Below, piece after piece: positions 35,870-44,864 of a stretch of 64,000 bases of DNA. The first letter of the stretch is position 1, and every line of letters begins with the position of its first letter. The translations under genes and the position numbers were made by a program. The stretch comes from Haloactinomyces albus (GTDB taxonomy: Bacteria; Actinomycetota; Actinomycetes; Mycobacteriales; Pseudonocardiaceae): contig NZ_JAVDXW010000001.1 in assembly GCF_031458135.1 (NCBI RefSeq), forward strand, positions 1,116,001 to 1,180,000. Direction: 5' to 3'. Below the pieces are notes generated by a model. That model saw nothing but the letters and a program-made list of their open reading frames with translations. It was not told the DNA's origin and searched no databases.

Positions 35870-36285
35870 CCACCGGCGAGCATCCCGCAGCCGCGGTCCC
35901 CGGCCTCCGGGCCACCAAGCAGCGAGCCGCCGTGTCGAAGCTGCTCAACGAGATCAACGATTTCCGGTCGGCGCAGGAACTGCACGAGCAGTTGCGCAAC
36001 CAGGGCGAGGGAATCGGCCTGACGACGGTCTACCGCACCCTGCAGAGCCTTGCGGAGGCCGGGGAGATCGACGTGCTGCGCACCGAATCCGGTGAGGCGG
36101 TCTATCGTCGGTGCTCCAGCCACCATCACCACCACCTGGTCTGCCGCACGTGTGGCCGCACCGTCGAGGTCGCCGACCCCCCGGTGGAGGACTGGGCGGA
36201 GCGGATCGCGCGGGAGCACGGTTTTTCCGACGTCAGCCACACCGTGGAGATCCTCGGCGTCTGCCCCGAGTGCAGGAGCAGCTGA
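35866..36285 (+). CDS. zur: Zinc uptake regulator, Fur family
   Basis: The 139-residue Fur-family repressor uses the GTG that overlaps the smtB stop (GTGA), with AGGAGA upstream. The DNA-binding part includes FRSAQELHEQLRNQGEGIGLTTVYRTLQSLAEAG. Metal sites are the HHHHHLVC stretch, CRTC (structural zinc with CPEC near the end) and H-rich dimer region. It corresponds to FurB/Zur (Rv2359), which represses zinc import and alternative ribosomal protein genes when zinc is sufficient. No Zur box was found inside this window. Confidence 0.9.
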   Translation: MTTGEHPAAAVPGLRATKQRAAVSKLLNEINDFRSAQELHEQLRNQGEGIGLTTVYRTLQSLAEAGEIDVLRTESGEAVYRRCSSHHHHHLVCRTCGRTVEVADPPVEDWAERIAREHGFSDVSHTVEILGVCPECRSS

Positions 36286-36353
36286 GCCACCGGCCCCGCG
36301 GCCGCCCCGCAGGCGCCTGCCTCGGTATTGACGCCGTCAGTACTCGCCTCCCG

Positions 36354-36782
36354 TCACTGCTCGTTCGGGGCGGCCTCACCGATGAGTTCGGCGCGAAGCT
36401 GCGAGGCCGTGGAGACCACCAGCATCAGCAATGTGCCCAACGGCGAAGCCGCCATGCCCTGAGCGGGGAACGCGTAGCGCAGAGTCACGTCCATACCACG
36501 TTCGGTGCGAACGACACCGAGCGTGCCGAACAAGCCCTGTCCGGCCCGCTCCGCCGCCGACTGGGCCAGTTTGTCGTCCTGCGGAAGATCCCACGCCACG
36601 ACGCAGGTCAGGCTCAGCACCGTCAGCCCCTCGGCCAGCTGCATGGCCTGAACGGCGCAGGGCACCTCGGAGTGCCGGAACGTCAGCGCGCCGTCGTCGT
36701 CGACGTGCACATCGTGATAGGCCTCCAATGCTTCCTTGGCCGCGGTCAACAACTCCGCGGTCGTGGCTGCCTCCTGAGTCAT
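36354..36782 (-). CDS. YbjN-like / small conserved hypothetical protein
   Basis: The 142-residue acidic protein has the alternating strand-helix pattern of YbjN/type III chaperone-like folds: ELLTAAKEALEAYHDVHVDDDGALTFRH, then VLSLTCVVAWDLPQDDKLAQ and VTLRYAFPAQGM. The ATG at 36782 shares its A with the uppS stop, giving tight coupling. Function unknown; conserved position after uppS suggests a minor role in the same unit. An upstream TTG at 36785 is also in frame. Confidence 0.65.
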   Translation of the reverse strand: MTQEAATTAELLTAAKEALEAYHDVHVDDDGALTFRHSEVPCAVQAMQLAEGLTVLSLTCVVAWDLPQDDKLAQSAAERAGQGLFGTLGVVRTERGMDVTLRYAFPAQGMAASPLGTLLMLVVSTASQLRAELIGEAAPNEQ

Positions 36783-37627
36783 CAATGGCCCTCCTGGGCT
36801 GGTTCGGTGGAATTCTCACCCTGCGCACTGCGATCGATCGCACCGCCGAAACGCCGGTCCCTGCGCGCATAGGCCTCACATGCGCGCCACAGGTGACGAC
36901 GATCCACATCGGGAAACAGGGTGTCCTGGAACACCAGTTCCGCGTATGCGGACTGCCAGAGCAAGAAGTTCGAGGTCCGACGCTCTCCGGAGGGCCGGAT
37001 GAACAGATCGACATCCGGCATCTTCGGTTGATGGAGATGGCGGGCCACGGTCCGCTCGTCGACCTTGTCCGGATTGATCTTTCCTGCGGCCGCCAACCTG
37101 GCGATCTCCCGTGCGGAATCACCGATCTCGGCACGACCGCCGTAGTTGACGCACATGGTCAGGTTCATGACCTGGTTGTTCTCGGTTCGGGACTCGGCGG
37201 AACGCAGCTCGTTGACGACACTGCGCCACAACTTCGGGCGTCGCCCTGCCCACCGCACGCGGACACCCATCTCGTCGAGCTCGTCGACCCGGCGACGGAT
37301 GACGTCGCGGTTGAAGCCCATGAGGAACTTCACTTCCTCCGGACTGCGCTTCCAATTCTCGGTGGAGAAAGCATACAGCGACAACCACTGCACACCCAGT
37401 TCGATGGCGCCCTTGGCGAGTTCGAGCACCACCGCTTCACCCTGCTTGTGCCCCTCGACCCTCGGCAGGCCGCGCTCGTTGGCCCATCGCCCGTTGCCAT
37501 CCATGACGACGGCGACATGGTTGGGCACCAGCTCCGGGGGAAGTTCCGGTGGCTGAGCCCCGTCCGGATGTGGATCCGGTGCCCGCACACTCGGGTCGTC
37601 CTCTCCTCGCCCACGGCGTCGCAGCAT
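36782..37627 (-). CDS. uppS: Cis-prenyl (decaprenyl/undecaprenyl) diphosphate synthase
   Basis: This 281-residue cis-prenyltransferase builds the lipid carrier used for peptidoglycan and arabinogalactan. Family motifs are [14 protein letters not shown] with the catalytic Asp, [28 protein letters not shown], and the C-terminal [19 protein letters not shown] and [11 protein letters not shown]. It matches Rv2361c in context, between recO and glyS. An N-terminal tail of about 35 residues is acidic and proline-rich. Confidence 0.94.
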   Translation of the reverse strand: MLRRRGRGEDDPSVRAPDPHPDGAQPPELPPELVPNHVAVVMDGNGRWANERGLPRVEGHKQGEAVVLELAKGAIELGVQWLSLYAFSTENWKRSPEEVKFLMGFNRDVIRRRVDELDEMGVRVRWAGRRPKLWRSVVNELRSAESRTENNQVMNLTMCVNYGGRAEIGDSAREIARLAAAGKINPDKVDERTVARHLHQPKMPDVDLFIRPSGERRTSNFLLWQSAYAELVFQDTLFPDVDRRHLWRACEAYARRDRRFGGAIDRSAQGENSTEPAQEGH

Positions 37628-37651
37628 GTGTGGTGTCTCCTTCGTCCTTTG

Positions 37652-38311
37652 TCAGCCGAGTCCGTTGTGCACCGGCTGTTCATTCTCCCGGAGCGGACGG
37701 CTCACACCGTGGAGTGGTTGCCCGAACCGGACCGCGAGTCCGCCACGGGAGGCCAGCCTGTCCATGCCGATGGCACGGTAGAAAGCCTGAGCCCCGGTGT
37801 TGCTCGCCCGCACGCCCAGTTGCACACCGGGTGAGCCCGCACGGGCCAGCTCACCGAACAGGGTTTCCAGCAACAGTCGTCCCGCACCCTGACGCCGCGC
37901 GCTCTCCAGAAGATTGATGTGCAGGTGCGAAGGATAGGTGTCGAGATCCGTCGACAGCAGGCGGCGCGGCTGGTGCAGCAGAGTGCGGAGCTGTTCATCG
38001 GCGTCACGCATGTCGGCAGCGCAACTCGCGGGGTGACTGGCGACGAAACGCGGCGCCCACTCCAGCTGCCAACGCGCGTAGAACTCGGGGGAGTTCAACG
38101 CGGCGACGACGTATCCGAGTACGACACCGTCATCGCGTTCGGCGACGAAGGCCATCTCCGGCTGCAGCAGCAGGTAGGGGTCGGCGAACACGTAGGCGGC
38201 CAAGTGCGGATCCCGCAGGATGCCCGATGCCGGGTCCCCGGCATCCCCGGTGGCCACACAGATCCGGTGTACCGCCTCGGCATCGCGCGGTCGGTAACTG
38301 CGAACCCGCAT
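37652..38311 (-). CDS. GNAT-family acetyltransferase
   Basis: The 219-residue protein has the GNAT core with the acetyl-CoA loop region LLESARRQGAGRLLLETLFGEL and the C-terminal VQLGVRASNTGAQAFYRAIGM. The insert between LNSPEFYARWQLEWAP and LLSTDLDTYPSHLHI resembles GNAT proteins related to O-GlcNAcase C-terminal domains. ATG 38311 overlaps the recO stop by one base (TGATG), hence coupled. Substrate unknown. Confidence 0.82.
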   Translation of the reverse strand: MRVRSYRPRDAEAVHRICVATGDAGDPASGILRDPHLAAYVFADPYLLLQPEMAFVAERDDGVVLGYVVAALNSPEFYARWQLEWAPRFVASHPASCAADMRDADEQLRTLLHQPRRLLSTDLDTYPSHLHINLLESARRQGAGRLLLETLFGELARAGSPGVQLGVRASNTGAQAFYRAIGMDRLASRGGLAVRFGQPLHGVSRPLRENEQPVHNGLG

Positions 38312-39153
38312 CAGTCGAATACTTCCGAGGTGTTCGACAACGCGGTCACACCCCCGGCGAGGTCGCTGTTGTCCAGCTCCGCGGCGCGTTCCCGGATGAT
38401 CTCGGGGGTTTTGCTCTCCGATCCGCGACGTTCCACCAGCGGCAACGACCGTAGTTGCCGCTCCAGGTGCCACTGCAGGTGTGCGGCCACCAGTCCACTG
38501 CCCTCGCGCCGCACCGGCTCGGTGGCGGACTCCGCCGCGGCCCAGTCACCGTGCAACAGCGCCTCCAGCAGAGGCAATGTCCGCGGCGCCGGGCGCACCG
38601 AACCCGCGGGCCTGCATTCGGGACACACCGAGCCGCCCGCGGCGACACTGAACGCTTCGTGCGTGCCCGGCGCCCCACACCGAGCGCACTCGGTCAGCGC
38701 GGGGGACCAGCCCGCGAACGACATCGCGCGCAGTACGAACGCGTCGAGCACCAGAGAGGCATCCCGCTCCCGCCCGGAGAGCGCGCGCAGGGCACCGACC
38801 ACCAGCAGGTACGCCCGCAGGACCGGCTCGCCTTCTTCCGCCACGAGCCGATCGACGGTTTCCAGCACCGCGCACGCCGAGGTGTAACGCTGATAGTCGT
38901 CGACGATGCCGCCGCCGAACGCATCCAGGGTCTGCACCTGCGTGATCACGTCGAGGCTGCGCCCGGTGTGGAGCTGGACGTCCACGTGGCAGAACGGCTC
39001 CACGCGGGCACCGAATCTCGACGTCGTGCGGCGCACTCCCTTGGCCACGGCGCGCACCTTGCCGTAGCGGCGGGTCAGCAGGGTGATGATCCGATCGGCC
39101 TCGCCCAGCTTCTGCACCCGCAGCACAACCGCGGAATCCCGGTAGAGGCTCAC
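38311..39153 (-). CDS. recO: DNA repair protein RecO
   Basis: RecO anneals single strands and helps load RecA through RecF/RecR. The 280-residue protein has the OB-fold N-terminus SLYRDSAVVLRVQKLGEADRIITLLTRRYGKVRAVAKGVRR and a zinc finger C-x2-C...C-x2-C (CARCG, CPECR). GTG 39153 has GGAAG 8 nt upstream. The gene sits in the era-recO-uppS order known from mycobacteria; an RDD gene and two small membrane proteins are inserted between era and recO here. Confidence 0.92.
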   Translation of the reverse strand: MSLYRDSAVVLRVQKLGEADRIITLLTRRYGKVRAVAKGVRRTTSRFGARVEPFCHVDVQLHTGRSLDVITQVQTLDAFGGGIVDDYQRYTSACAVLETVDRLVAEEGEPVLRAYLLVVGALRALSGRERDASLVLDAFVLRAMSFAGWSPALTECARCGAPGTHEAFSVAAGGSVCPECRPAGSVRPAPRTLPLLEALLHGDWAAAESATEPVRREGSGLVAAHLQWHLERQLRSLPLVERRGSESKTPEIIRERAAELDNSDLAGGVTALSNTSEVFD

Positions 39154-39293
39154 GCCGCCATCTTCCCACTCGCGGGGAGAAGCACGGCAGCGTGCCCGAG
39201 GCAGGCCACCCAACACATCCCCACCTGTGGGGCGGTTTGTCAAGATCCACCACATTGTTTAGGTTTCCTGCCGCGACCACGGAAAGGGCATCG

Positions 39294-39728
39294 ATGACCA
39301 ACCCATACGGCCAGGGCTACTACGGCAGCCAGGGTCCGCACCAGTACGACCCGTACGGCTCCGGCTCTCCGCTGGGTTTCCCGCACAACATGCCGCCTGC
39401 TTCCGAGGCTGCCCATCCACAGGCTTCCTACCCGCAGGCAGGGGTACCCGTTTACGGCTACCTGGCGCCCTACCGGCCCACGCACTCGTTGGCGACGGCG
39501 TCGTTGATCCTGTCCCTGGCCGGTCTGGTGTGCGGGCTGCCTGCCATCGGGGGTGTGATCACCGGCCATATGGCGCGCAAGCGCATCAGGGAGGAGCCGT
39601 ACTACGACGGTGCGGGAATGGCTCTCGCGGGTGTGATCATCGGGTGGATCATCACCGGCTTCATCCTCGCCTACCTGACATTCGTGATCCTGATGATGGT
39701 GGTGGCCACCACAAGCACTCTCGGATAA
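39294..39728 (+). CDS. DUF4190-type small membrane protein
   Basis: The 144-residue protein starts with a Gly/Tyr/Pro/Gln-rich cytoplasmic tail (about 65 residues), followed by two membrane helices separated by GHMARKRIREEPYYDGAGMALAG, the DUF4190 hallmark. ATG 39294 has AAAGG about 8 nt upstream. The function of the family is unknown. It lies convergent to the DUF2752 gene with a hairpin between them. Confidence 0.8.
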   Translation: MTNPYGQGYYGSQGPHQYDPYGSGSPLGFPHNMPPASEAAHPQASYPQAGVPVYGYLAPYRPTHSLATASLILSLAGLVCGLPAIGGVITGHMARKRIREEPYYDGAGMALAGVIIGWIITGFILAYLTFVILMMVVATTSTLG

Positions 39729-39729
39729 T

Positions 39730-39752
39730 CGGGCACCGGCACGCAGTGCCCG
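39730..39752. terminator. Hairpin between convergent genes
   Basis: CGGGCAC (39730-39736) pairs with GTGCCCG (39746-39752) directly after the DUF4190 stop; likely terminates that gene and perhaps also the DUF2752 message. Confidence 0.5.
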
Positions 39753-39781
39753 AGTCTCCACGGCTCGGGACTTCACGATGC

Positions 39782-40198
39782 TCAGGCGCGTAGTGCGGTG
39801 AACGGCTCGAACGGCAGGTTCCGGAGCACTCCCCACGCCACCCCCGCGGTGATCAAGGCGTATCCGGAAACCCGGCCGAGTACGCCGCGCGGCCAATGGC
39901 TGCTCGCATACCCGAGTTCCCGGCGAGCCATGGCGAACAGCACCACGGCGACCAGTGGTAGCAGGATCAGCAGCGCGAAAGCGTTCAGGTCCAGGACCCT
40001 CGCGAAGTCGGCTCGCAACAGCGCACCGATCATGCGGCTACCACCGCAGAACGGGCAGTCCAGGCCGGTCACCAGGTTGAGCGGACACGGAACGGGCAAC
40101 ACACCGGTCCCCAGAGCGAGCCCGAGGGCACCGGTGACGGCGATCAACCGGGAGGTGCGCGGCATCCTCCCCACGGGGATGCGGGCGTACTCGAGCAC
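39782..40198 (-). CDS. DUF2752 membrane protein
   Basis: The 138-residue protein carries the DUF2752 signature PCPLNLVTGLDCPFCGGSRM between membrane helices, followed by ADFARVLDLNAFALLILLPLVAVV. The CPFCGG motif is family-wide; function unknown. I take GTG 40198 with AGAGG upstream; the frame is open to 40486 but that part overlaps the RDD gene. Downstream of the RDD gene on the same strand, so co-transcription is likely. Confidence 0.75.
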   Translation of the reverse strand: MLEYARIPVGRMPRTSRLIAVTGALGLALGTGVLPVPCPLNLVTGLDCPFCGGSRMIGALLRADFARVLDLNAFALLILLPLVAVVLFAMARRELGYASSHWPRGVLGRVSGYALITAGVAWGVLRNLPFEPFTALRA

Positions 40199-40265
40199 TG
40201 CCCGATCACCTCTGTTCGAAAGCGCGGTCTTCCGGACGGTGCGGCCGAAGACCACGTCCGACGGA

Positions 40266-41033
40266 TCACCACTGCTGCGGTGGCTGACCGTATCCGGGTG
40301 GCTGAGCAGGAAAGCCACCACTTGGATGACCCGGTTGGGCCGGGTAGCCCGCGTAGCCCGCGTAGCCCGGCTGACCCATCGGCGGCATAGCGGATCCCGG
40401 CTGCTCGACAGTGACCACCACGGTCCGCATGATCTTGTCCGCCCAGGTCTGGTTCTTCTCCTCCCACAGCGGTGCGAGGAATCCAACGTTGCAGGGAGCC
40501 GAGTCCAGGATGTGACAGAGCTGCCGCAGGAACGCGTTGCCGAAGCCGATGGGCCCGCCGTGGTCCTCGCTGACGGTCCTGATCTTGACGACCTGCTGGC
40601 CGATGGTCTGGCCCGTGGTCCCCCGCCGGTACGCTACGTTCCAGATACTGAACGCCGTCGATCCCAGGCTTCCGAGTAGCAGCATCACGATGAGAAATAC
40701 AGTCGCGGCGGCGTCACTACCGTTACCGGCGATGAGCGAGCCGATCATGAACCCGAGAAGGATGGAAATACCGGCGGCAACTCCGGGGATGCCTCCATCC
40801 AGCAGGTACCCCAGCACGCGCGTGCCCCATTCAGCCGGCCGACCGTAAGGATGGACCACCATTCCCGGATGGCCGGGAACCCCGTAGGCCGAAGGCACAC
40901 CGTACGGCGGCCCATAACCCTGCTGCCCGTACGGCTGCGGCGGCACGGGGCCGGACGGTGGGCCGTAGCCCTGCTGGCCGTGGGGCTGTTGGGGCTGGGG
41001 ACCGGACGGCGGACCGCCATACGGATTGCTCAC
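40266..41033 (-). CDS. RDD-family membrane protein with Gly/Pro/Tyr-rich tails
   Basis: The 255-residue protein has an N-terminal tail of repeated QPYGQQGYGPP-like units, an RDD domain with membrane helices starting at AEWGTRVLGYLLDGGIPGVAAGISILLGF and ending near KIRTVSEDHGGPIGFGNAFLRQ, and a C-terminal tail rich in GYAGYP repeats. Function of RDD proteins is poorly known (some relate to transport or secretion). AAGGAAG stands 6 nt before the GTG start. Unusual for having disordered repeats on both ends. Confidence 0.82.
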   Translation of the reverse strand: MSNPYGGPPSGPQPQQPHGQQGYGPPSGPVPPQPYGQQGYGPPYGVPSAYGVPGHPGMVVHPYGRPAEWGTRVLGYLLDGGIPGVAAGISILLGFMIGSLIAGNGSDAAATVFLIVMLLLGSLGSTAFSIWNVAYRRGTTGQTIGQQVVKIRTVSEDHGGPIGFGNAFLRQLCHILDSAPCNVGFLAPLWEEKNQTWADKIMRTVVVTVEQPGSAMPPMGQPGYAGYAGYPAQPGHPSGGFPAQPPGYGQPPQQW

Positions 41034-41154
41034 GAACGCTTCCTTCGAATTCTGCGATGCGGGCTACGGCCGACGCTGTACGCGACCGCGCAGGAACGTA
41101 CCCCAGAAGCAAGCCCCGTGGTGCCGATTCCGGACGATCTCGACCAAACGGTGA

Positions 41155-42072
41155 TCAGAATCCCAAACGGCGAAGCTGTTTCGGATCACGCTGCCACTCC
41201 TTGGCGATCTTGACATGCAGATCCAGGTAGATCTTGCTGCCCAGCAAGGCCTGGATGTGCTTGCGGGCTCCCGCCCCGACCTCGCGGAGCCGTTCACCAC
41301 CCCGGCCGATGACGATCGCCTTCTGGCTCTTGCGCTCCACATAGATCACGGCATAGATGTCGATGAGGTTCTTGTGCCCCTCGCGCGGGTGCATCTCCTC
41401 GATGCCCACGGCCAGCGAGTGCGGCAGTTCGTCCCGCACCCCCTCCAGCGCCGCCTCCCGGATCAGCTCGGAGATCAACGTGGCTTCCGGCTCGTCGGTG
41501 ATTTCACCGTCGGGATAGAGCTGCGGACCTTCCGGCATGTGCTGCACGAGAAGATCGGAGAGCACATCCACCTGGTACTCGTCCACGGCCGAGACGGGTA
41601 CCAGATCGGCGAATTCCATCATCTCCTGCAGGGCGAGCAGTTGCTCGGCCACCTGCTCCTTGCGCACCAGGTCCGTCTTCGTGACGATGCCCACCACCGG
41701 AGTGCGCCTGGCTACCTTGGCCAGTTCCGCCGCGATGTAGCGGTCACCGGGTCCGATCTTCTCGTCGGCGGGAACGCAGAACCCCACCACATCGACCTCG
41801 GACCACGTCTCGTGCACGAGGTCGTTGAGACGCTCGCCGAGCAGTGTACGTGGCCGGTGAACACCGGGGGTGTCCACGATGACCAGCTGGGCGTCCGGGC
41901 GGTGCACGATGCCGCGGATCGCGTGTCGCGTCGTCTGCGGCTTGCTGGAGGTGATCGCCACCTTCGTGCCGACGAGCGCGTTGGTCAGCGTGGACTTGCC
42001 TGCGTTGGGGCGGCCGACGAAACAGGCGAACCCGGAGCGGTGCGTTTCGGTTGAGCTGGTCACGTCACCCAT
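41155..42072 (-). CDS. era: GTPase Era
   Basis: Era binds the 3' end of 16S rRNA and couples ribosome assembly to growth. The 305-residue protein has the G1 loop GRPNAGKST, switch region SSKPQTTRHAIRG, G3 DTPGV, G4 TKTD and the C-terminal KH domain (IYVERKSQKAIVIGRGG to KIYLDLHVKI). ATG 42072 is 15 nt after the ClC stop on the same strand. Order ybeY-corC-cda-like, then era matches mycobacteria, with the ClC/marR pair inserted. Confidence 0.94.
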   Translation of the reverse strand: MGDVTSSTETHRSGFACFVGRPNAGKSTLTNALVGTKVAITSSKPQTTRHAIRGIVHRPDAQLVIVDTPGVHRPRTLLGERLNDLVHETWSEVDVVGFCVPADEKIGPGDRYIAAELAKVARRTPVVGIVTKTDLVRKEQVAEQLLALQEMMEFADLVPVSAVDEYQVDVLSDLLVQHMPEGPQLYPDGEITDEPEATLISELIREAALEGVRDELPHSLAVGIEEMHPREGHKNLIDIYAVIYVERKSQKAIVIGRGGERLREVGAGARKHIQALLGSKIYLDLHVKIAKEWQRDPKQLRRLGF

Positions 42073-42086
42073 TGTCGCTGGTCGCC

Positions 42087-43835
42087 TCAGCGGGTTCGGG
42101 CGGCGGTGCACATCGAGCCCAGGAGCGTCTGGTGGCTGATCCAGCCCACCAGCCCGCTCTCGTCGGCATCGAGCACCGGCAAGCCGGTTCCTTCCGCTTG
42201 CACGAGGACATCCAGCGCGTCCACCAGCTTCATCGTGGTCGTCACCGTGGGCGGGAGTTCGGCGAGCTCGCCGACGGTCTCCTCGAGGCGCTCGCCGTCA
42301 CCGAGCACCTCGGCAACCGCGCGGGCCGTCACGCAGCCCCGGTACTGCCCCGCATCATCGACCACGGGCAACACGGCGTGCCCGGAGCGAGCCAGCAGCT
42401 CGCTGGCTTCCCGAGGTGCCGTGGCGGCAGGAATCCTGTCCGGAAGTTCCTCCATGACCGTACCCACCATCCGATCCGGCAGCTTGCCCCGCCGATTCCG
42501 GGCGTCCAGGTCGATGCCGCGGCGCCGGAGCTTGGCCGTGTAGACGGTGTCGCTGCTGATCGTGCGGCTGACCAGGGTCGCGACCACGACGGCCAGCATC
42601 AGCGGCAGGATGATCGAGTACTGCCCGGTGAGCTCGAACAGCACGATCACACCGGTGATCGGCGCCCTGGTCGCACCGGCGAATGCCGCACCCATCCCGA
42701 TCAGCCCGTAGGTGCCGGGCGAGCCCGCCATTCCGGGCAGGAGTTCGTGCGCCACCATGCCGAAGGCGGTGCCCCCCATCGCCCCGATGAACAGCGACGG
42801 CGCGAACACGCCACCGGAACCACCGATACCGATGGTCAGGCTGGTGGCCAGCATCTTGCCGAACAACAGCAGCACGAGAAAGGCGATCGTGTAGCTGCCG
42901 GAGATCGCGTTGCCGAACACCGGGTAGCCGACGCCGTACATCTGCGGCAGGACCAGCAGCAGCAGTCCCAGCAGCAGGCCACCCACCGCGGGACGCAGCC
43001 ATTCCGGACCTCGCCACACCCGGTCGCACAGATCCTCGACGGCATACAGGACCTTGTTGAACAGCACCCCCGAAGCACCGATGAGCACGCCGAGCAGCGC
43101 GAACAGCAGGAACTGCGAGGGGTTGTGCAGCTGAAAGGCCGGTAGGGACAGGAACGCTTCGTTGCCCATCACCGCACGGCCGACCACGCTGGCCGTCACG
43201 CTGGCCAGCACCACCGCGCCGAACGACTCGACCGTGAAGCTCTGCAGGATCAGCTCCATCGCGAAGAACGGCCCGGCCAGCGGCGCGTTGAACGTGGCCG
43301 CGATCCCGCCGGCCGCCCCACAGGCGACGAGGATCCGCAGGCGATGTTCGGTGAGCTTGGTCAGGCGCCCGAACGTGGACCCCAGTGCGGCGCCGATCTG
43401 CACGATCGGCCCTTCCCTGCCGACGGAGCCGCCGGAGCCGATGCACAGTGCCGAAGCGAGTGCTTTGACGAGACTGACCTGCGGTTTGATGCGGCCGCCG
43501 CGCTCGGCCACCGAGTACATCACCTCGGGGACACCGTGTCCGCGTGCCTCGCTGGCGAAGCACTGCACCAGGGGGCCGTAGATCAGGCCCGCCACGGCGG
43601 GGGCCAGCACCAGAAACCAGACGCCCAGTCCCGGCAGCCAGGGATGGGCCGCGCCCGGGGTGGCGGCGTAGTCGGTGTGTCCCGAAAACAGCAGGGTCGC
43701 CTGGGTGATCAGCCAGCGGAAGGCGATGGCGCCGAGTCCGGCGCCGGCACCGATCACGAGTGCGAGGGCCACCAGGCCACTGCCGCGTTCTCGTAGCCAG
43801 ATGCCGAGCGGACGCCGTACTGGTACGGGGATCAT
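42087..43835 (-). CDS. ClC-type H+/Cl- exchanger with C-terminal CBS domains
   Basis: The 582-residue protein has the ClC membrane core and two CBS repeats (about 440-575). Selectivity motifs GSGGSVGREGPIVQIG and the FAPSLFIGAM loop are visible. The external gating glutamate is in GREGP and the inner proton glutamate in FFAMELIL, which indicates a proton-coupled exchanger rather than a channel. ATG 43835 has GGGAG upstream; the frame extends to 43904. It faces a MarR gene across an 84-bp gap with a palindrome. The ion handled may also be fluoride or nitrate, but the motif fits chloride. Confidence 0.9.
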   Translation of the reverse strand: MIPVPVRRPLGIWLRERGSGLVALALVIGAGAGLGAIAFRWLITQATLLFSGHTDYAATPGAAHPWLPGLGVWFLVLAPAVAGLIYGPLVQCFASEARGHGVPEVMYSVAERGGRIKPQVSLVKALASALCIGSGGSVGREGPIVQIGAALGSTFGRLTKLTEHRLRILVACGAAGGIAATFNAPLAGPFFAMELILQSFTVESFGAVVLASVTASVVGRAVMGNEAFLSLPAFQLHNPSQFLLFALLGVLIGASGVLFNKVLYAVEDLCDRVWRGPEWLRPAVGGLLLGLLLLVLPQMYGVGYPVFGNAISGSYTIAFLVLLLFGKMLATSLTIGIGGSGGVFAPSLFIGAMGGTAFGMVAHELLPGMAGSPGTYGLIGMGAAFAGATRAPITGVIVLFELTGQYSIILPLMLAVVVATLVSRTISSDTVYTAKLRRRGIDLDARNRRGKLPDRMVGTVMEELPDRIPAATAPREASELLARSGHAVLPVVDDAGQYRGCVTARAVAEVLGDGERLEETVGELAELPPTVTTTMKLVDALDVLVQAEGTGLPVLDADESGLVGWISHQTLLGSMCTAARTR

Positions 43836-43869
43836 TCCGTCTCTCCCCCCAGTTTCGGTCGAAACCACT

Positions 43870-43884
43870 TTTGCATTATGCAAA
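43870..43884. promoter_or_regulatory. Candidate MarR operator
   Basis: TTTGCAT-T-ATGCAAA is a perfect 15-bp palindrome in the 84-bp gap between the ClC and marR genes. An additional half-like CTTGCAC follows at 43886. Size and position fit a MarR dimer that controls both genes. Confidence 0.6.
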
Positions 43885-43919
43885 TCTTGCACGCTGCGGG
43901 TCAATGTGACAATAGTGAC

Positions 43920-44420
43920 ATGACCGAGGATGTCCCGCCGAACGGCGATGAGGTGGACGCGATCACCGAGACCGTGCTGACCGCCTCCCGGCTGCTGGTG
44001 GGCGTTTCGGCGAAGTCGGTGGCAGCCGTGGCCGGGTCGATCAGCCTGCCCCAGTTCCGCCTGTTGGTCGCTCTGGGCTCACGGGGACCGCTGAAACTGG
44101 TCGCCCTGGCCGAGCTTCTCGGTGTGAATCCCTCCACCGCGACGCGCACCGTGGATCGGCTGGTCAGCGCCGGATGGGCGGAGCGCAACAGTAATCCGGT
44201 ATCGCGGCGCGAGATCACGGTGGGGCTCACCAAGTCCGGGCGGGAACTGGTGGACCAGGTCACCGACTATCGCAGGCGCGAGATCGCCGCCATCGTGCAG
44301 CGGATGCCCGTGCGGCGCCGCGAGGAACTGGCCGAAGCTCTTCAGGCGTTCACCGAGGCCGGCGAGGAACCGCCGCCCCGCACCTCGCCCTACGACGCGG
44401 GGCTGACCAAGTGGGACTAG
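43920..44420 (+). CDS. MarR-family transcriptional regulator
   Basis: The 166-residue protein is a MarR winged helix: ISLPQFRLLVALGSRGPLKLVALAELLGVNPSTATRTVDRLVSAGWAERNSNPVSRREITVGLT. There is no ribosome site before ATG 43920, so a leaderless or weakly translated message is likely. Divergence from the ClC gene with a shared palindrome suggests it represses that transporter and itself. The ligand is unknown. Confidence 0.88.
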   Translation: MTEDVPPNGDEVDAITETVLTASRLLVGVSAKSVAAVAGSISLPQFRLLVALGSRGPLKLVALAELLGVNPSTATRTVDRLVSAGWAERNSNPVSRREITVGLTKSGRELVDQVTDYRRREIAAIVQRMPVRRREELAEALQAFTEAGEEPPPRTSPYDAGLTKWD

Positions 44421-44449
44421 AGGGTGCCTGGTTGATCTTGCTTCCGGCC

Positions 44450-44485
44450 GGGGTTGGCCAATTTCTCGCGAAATTGACCGACCCC
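44450..44485. terminator. Hairpin between marR and the deaminase-like gene; carries the shared 19-mer
   Basis: CAATTTC (44459-44465) and GAAATTG (44470-44476) form the top stem around TCGC; flanking GGGTTGG/CCGACCC extends it with one mismatch and one G-T pair. It lies between two convergent genes. Bases 44457-44475 equal the motif before dnaG. Confidence 0.65.
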
Positions 44486-44507
44486 ACGCAAGCCGACAAA
44501 GCAGGTC

Positions 44508-44864
44508 CTAAACCCGGGCGACGACCTCGCCGTGGCGATCGGCCCGGAAGACCGGAGCACTCGCACCGAGGTCCCGCACGACCGCCACGGAATCCGCATC
44601 GACCTCGGTCGCATCGGTGACGACGGCCGCGGCCTCCAGCCCTTCGGCACCACTGGCGACCGCATTGGCCACCGCCGCCTGCAGTGCGGTCAGACGCAGC
44701 GAGGACAGAGACACGGTGCACGCGGCATAGGTTCGACCATCGGTGTCCCGCACCGCAGCTCCCTCGGCCGCACCGACCCGCGCACGCGCCGAGCGCGCCA
44801 GCGTCACGATCTTGGCATCCTCCGGGTCGAGCTCGTGCGGCATCGTTCCCTCGACGTTGTCAGC
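44508..44864 (-). CDS. Cytidine deaminase-like protein lacking the active site
   Basis: The 118-residue product has the length and strand pattern of short actinobacterial proteins labelled cytidine deaminase that follow corC. The zinc motifs are missing: [18 protein letters not shown] stands where C/H-A-E is expected, and no PC-x2-C occurs. It is therefore unlikely to deaminate. GTG 44864 overlaps the corC stop and follows GGAAGG at about 11 nt. A regulatory or structural role next to CorC and Era is possible; function unknown. Confidence 0.7.
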   Translation of the reverse strand, partial: ADNVEGTMPHELDPEDAKIVTLARSARARVGAAEGAAVRDTDGRTYAACTVSLSSLRLTALQAAVANAVASGAEGLEAAAVVTDATEVDADSVAVVRDLGASAPVFRADRHGEVVARV

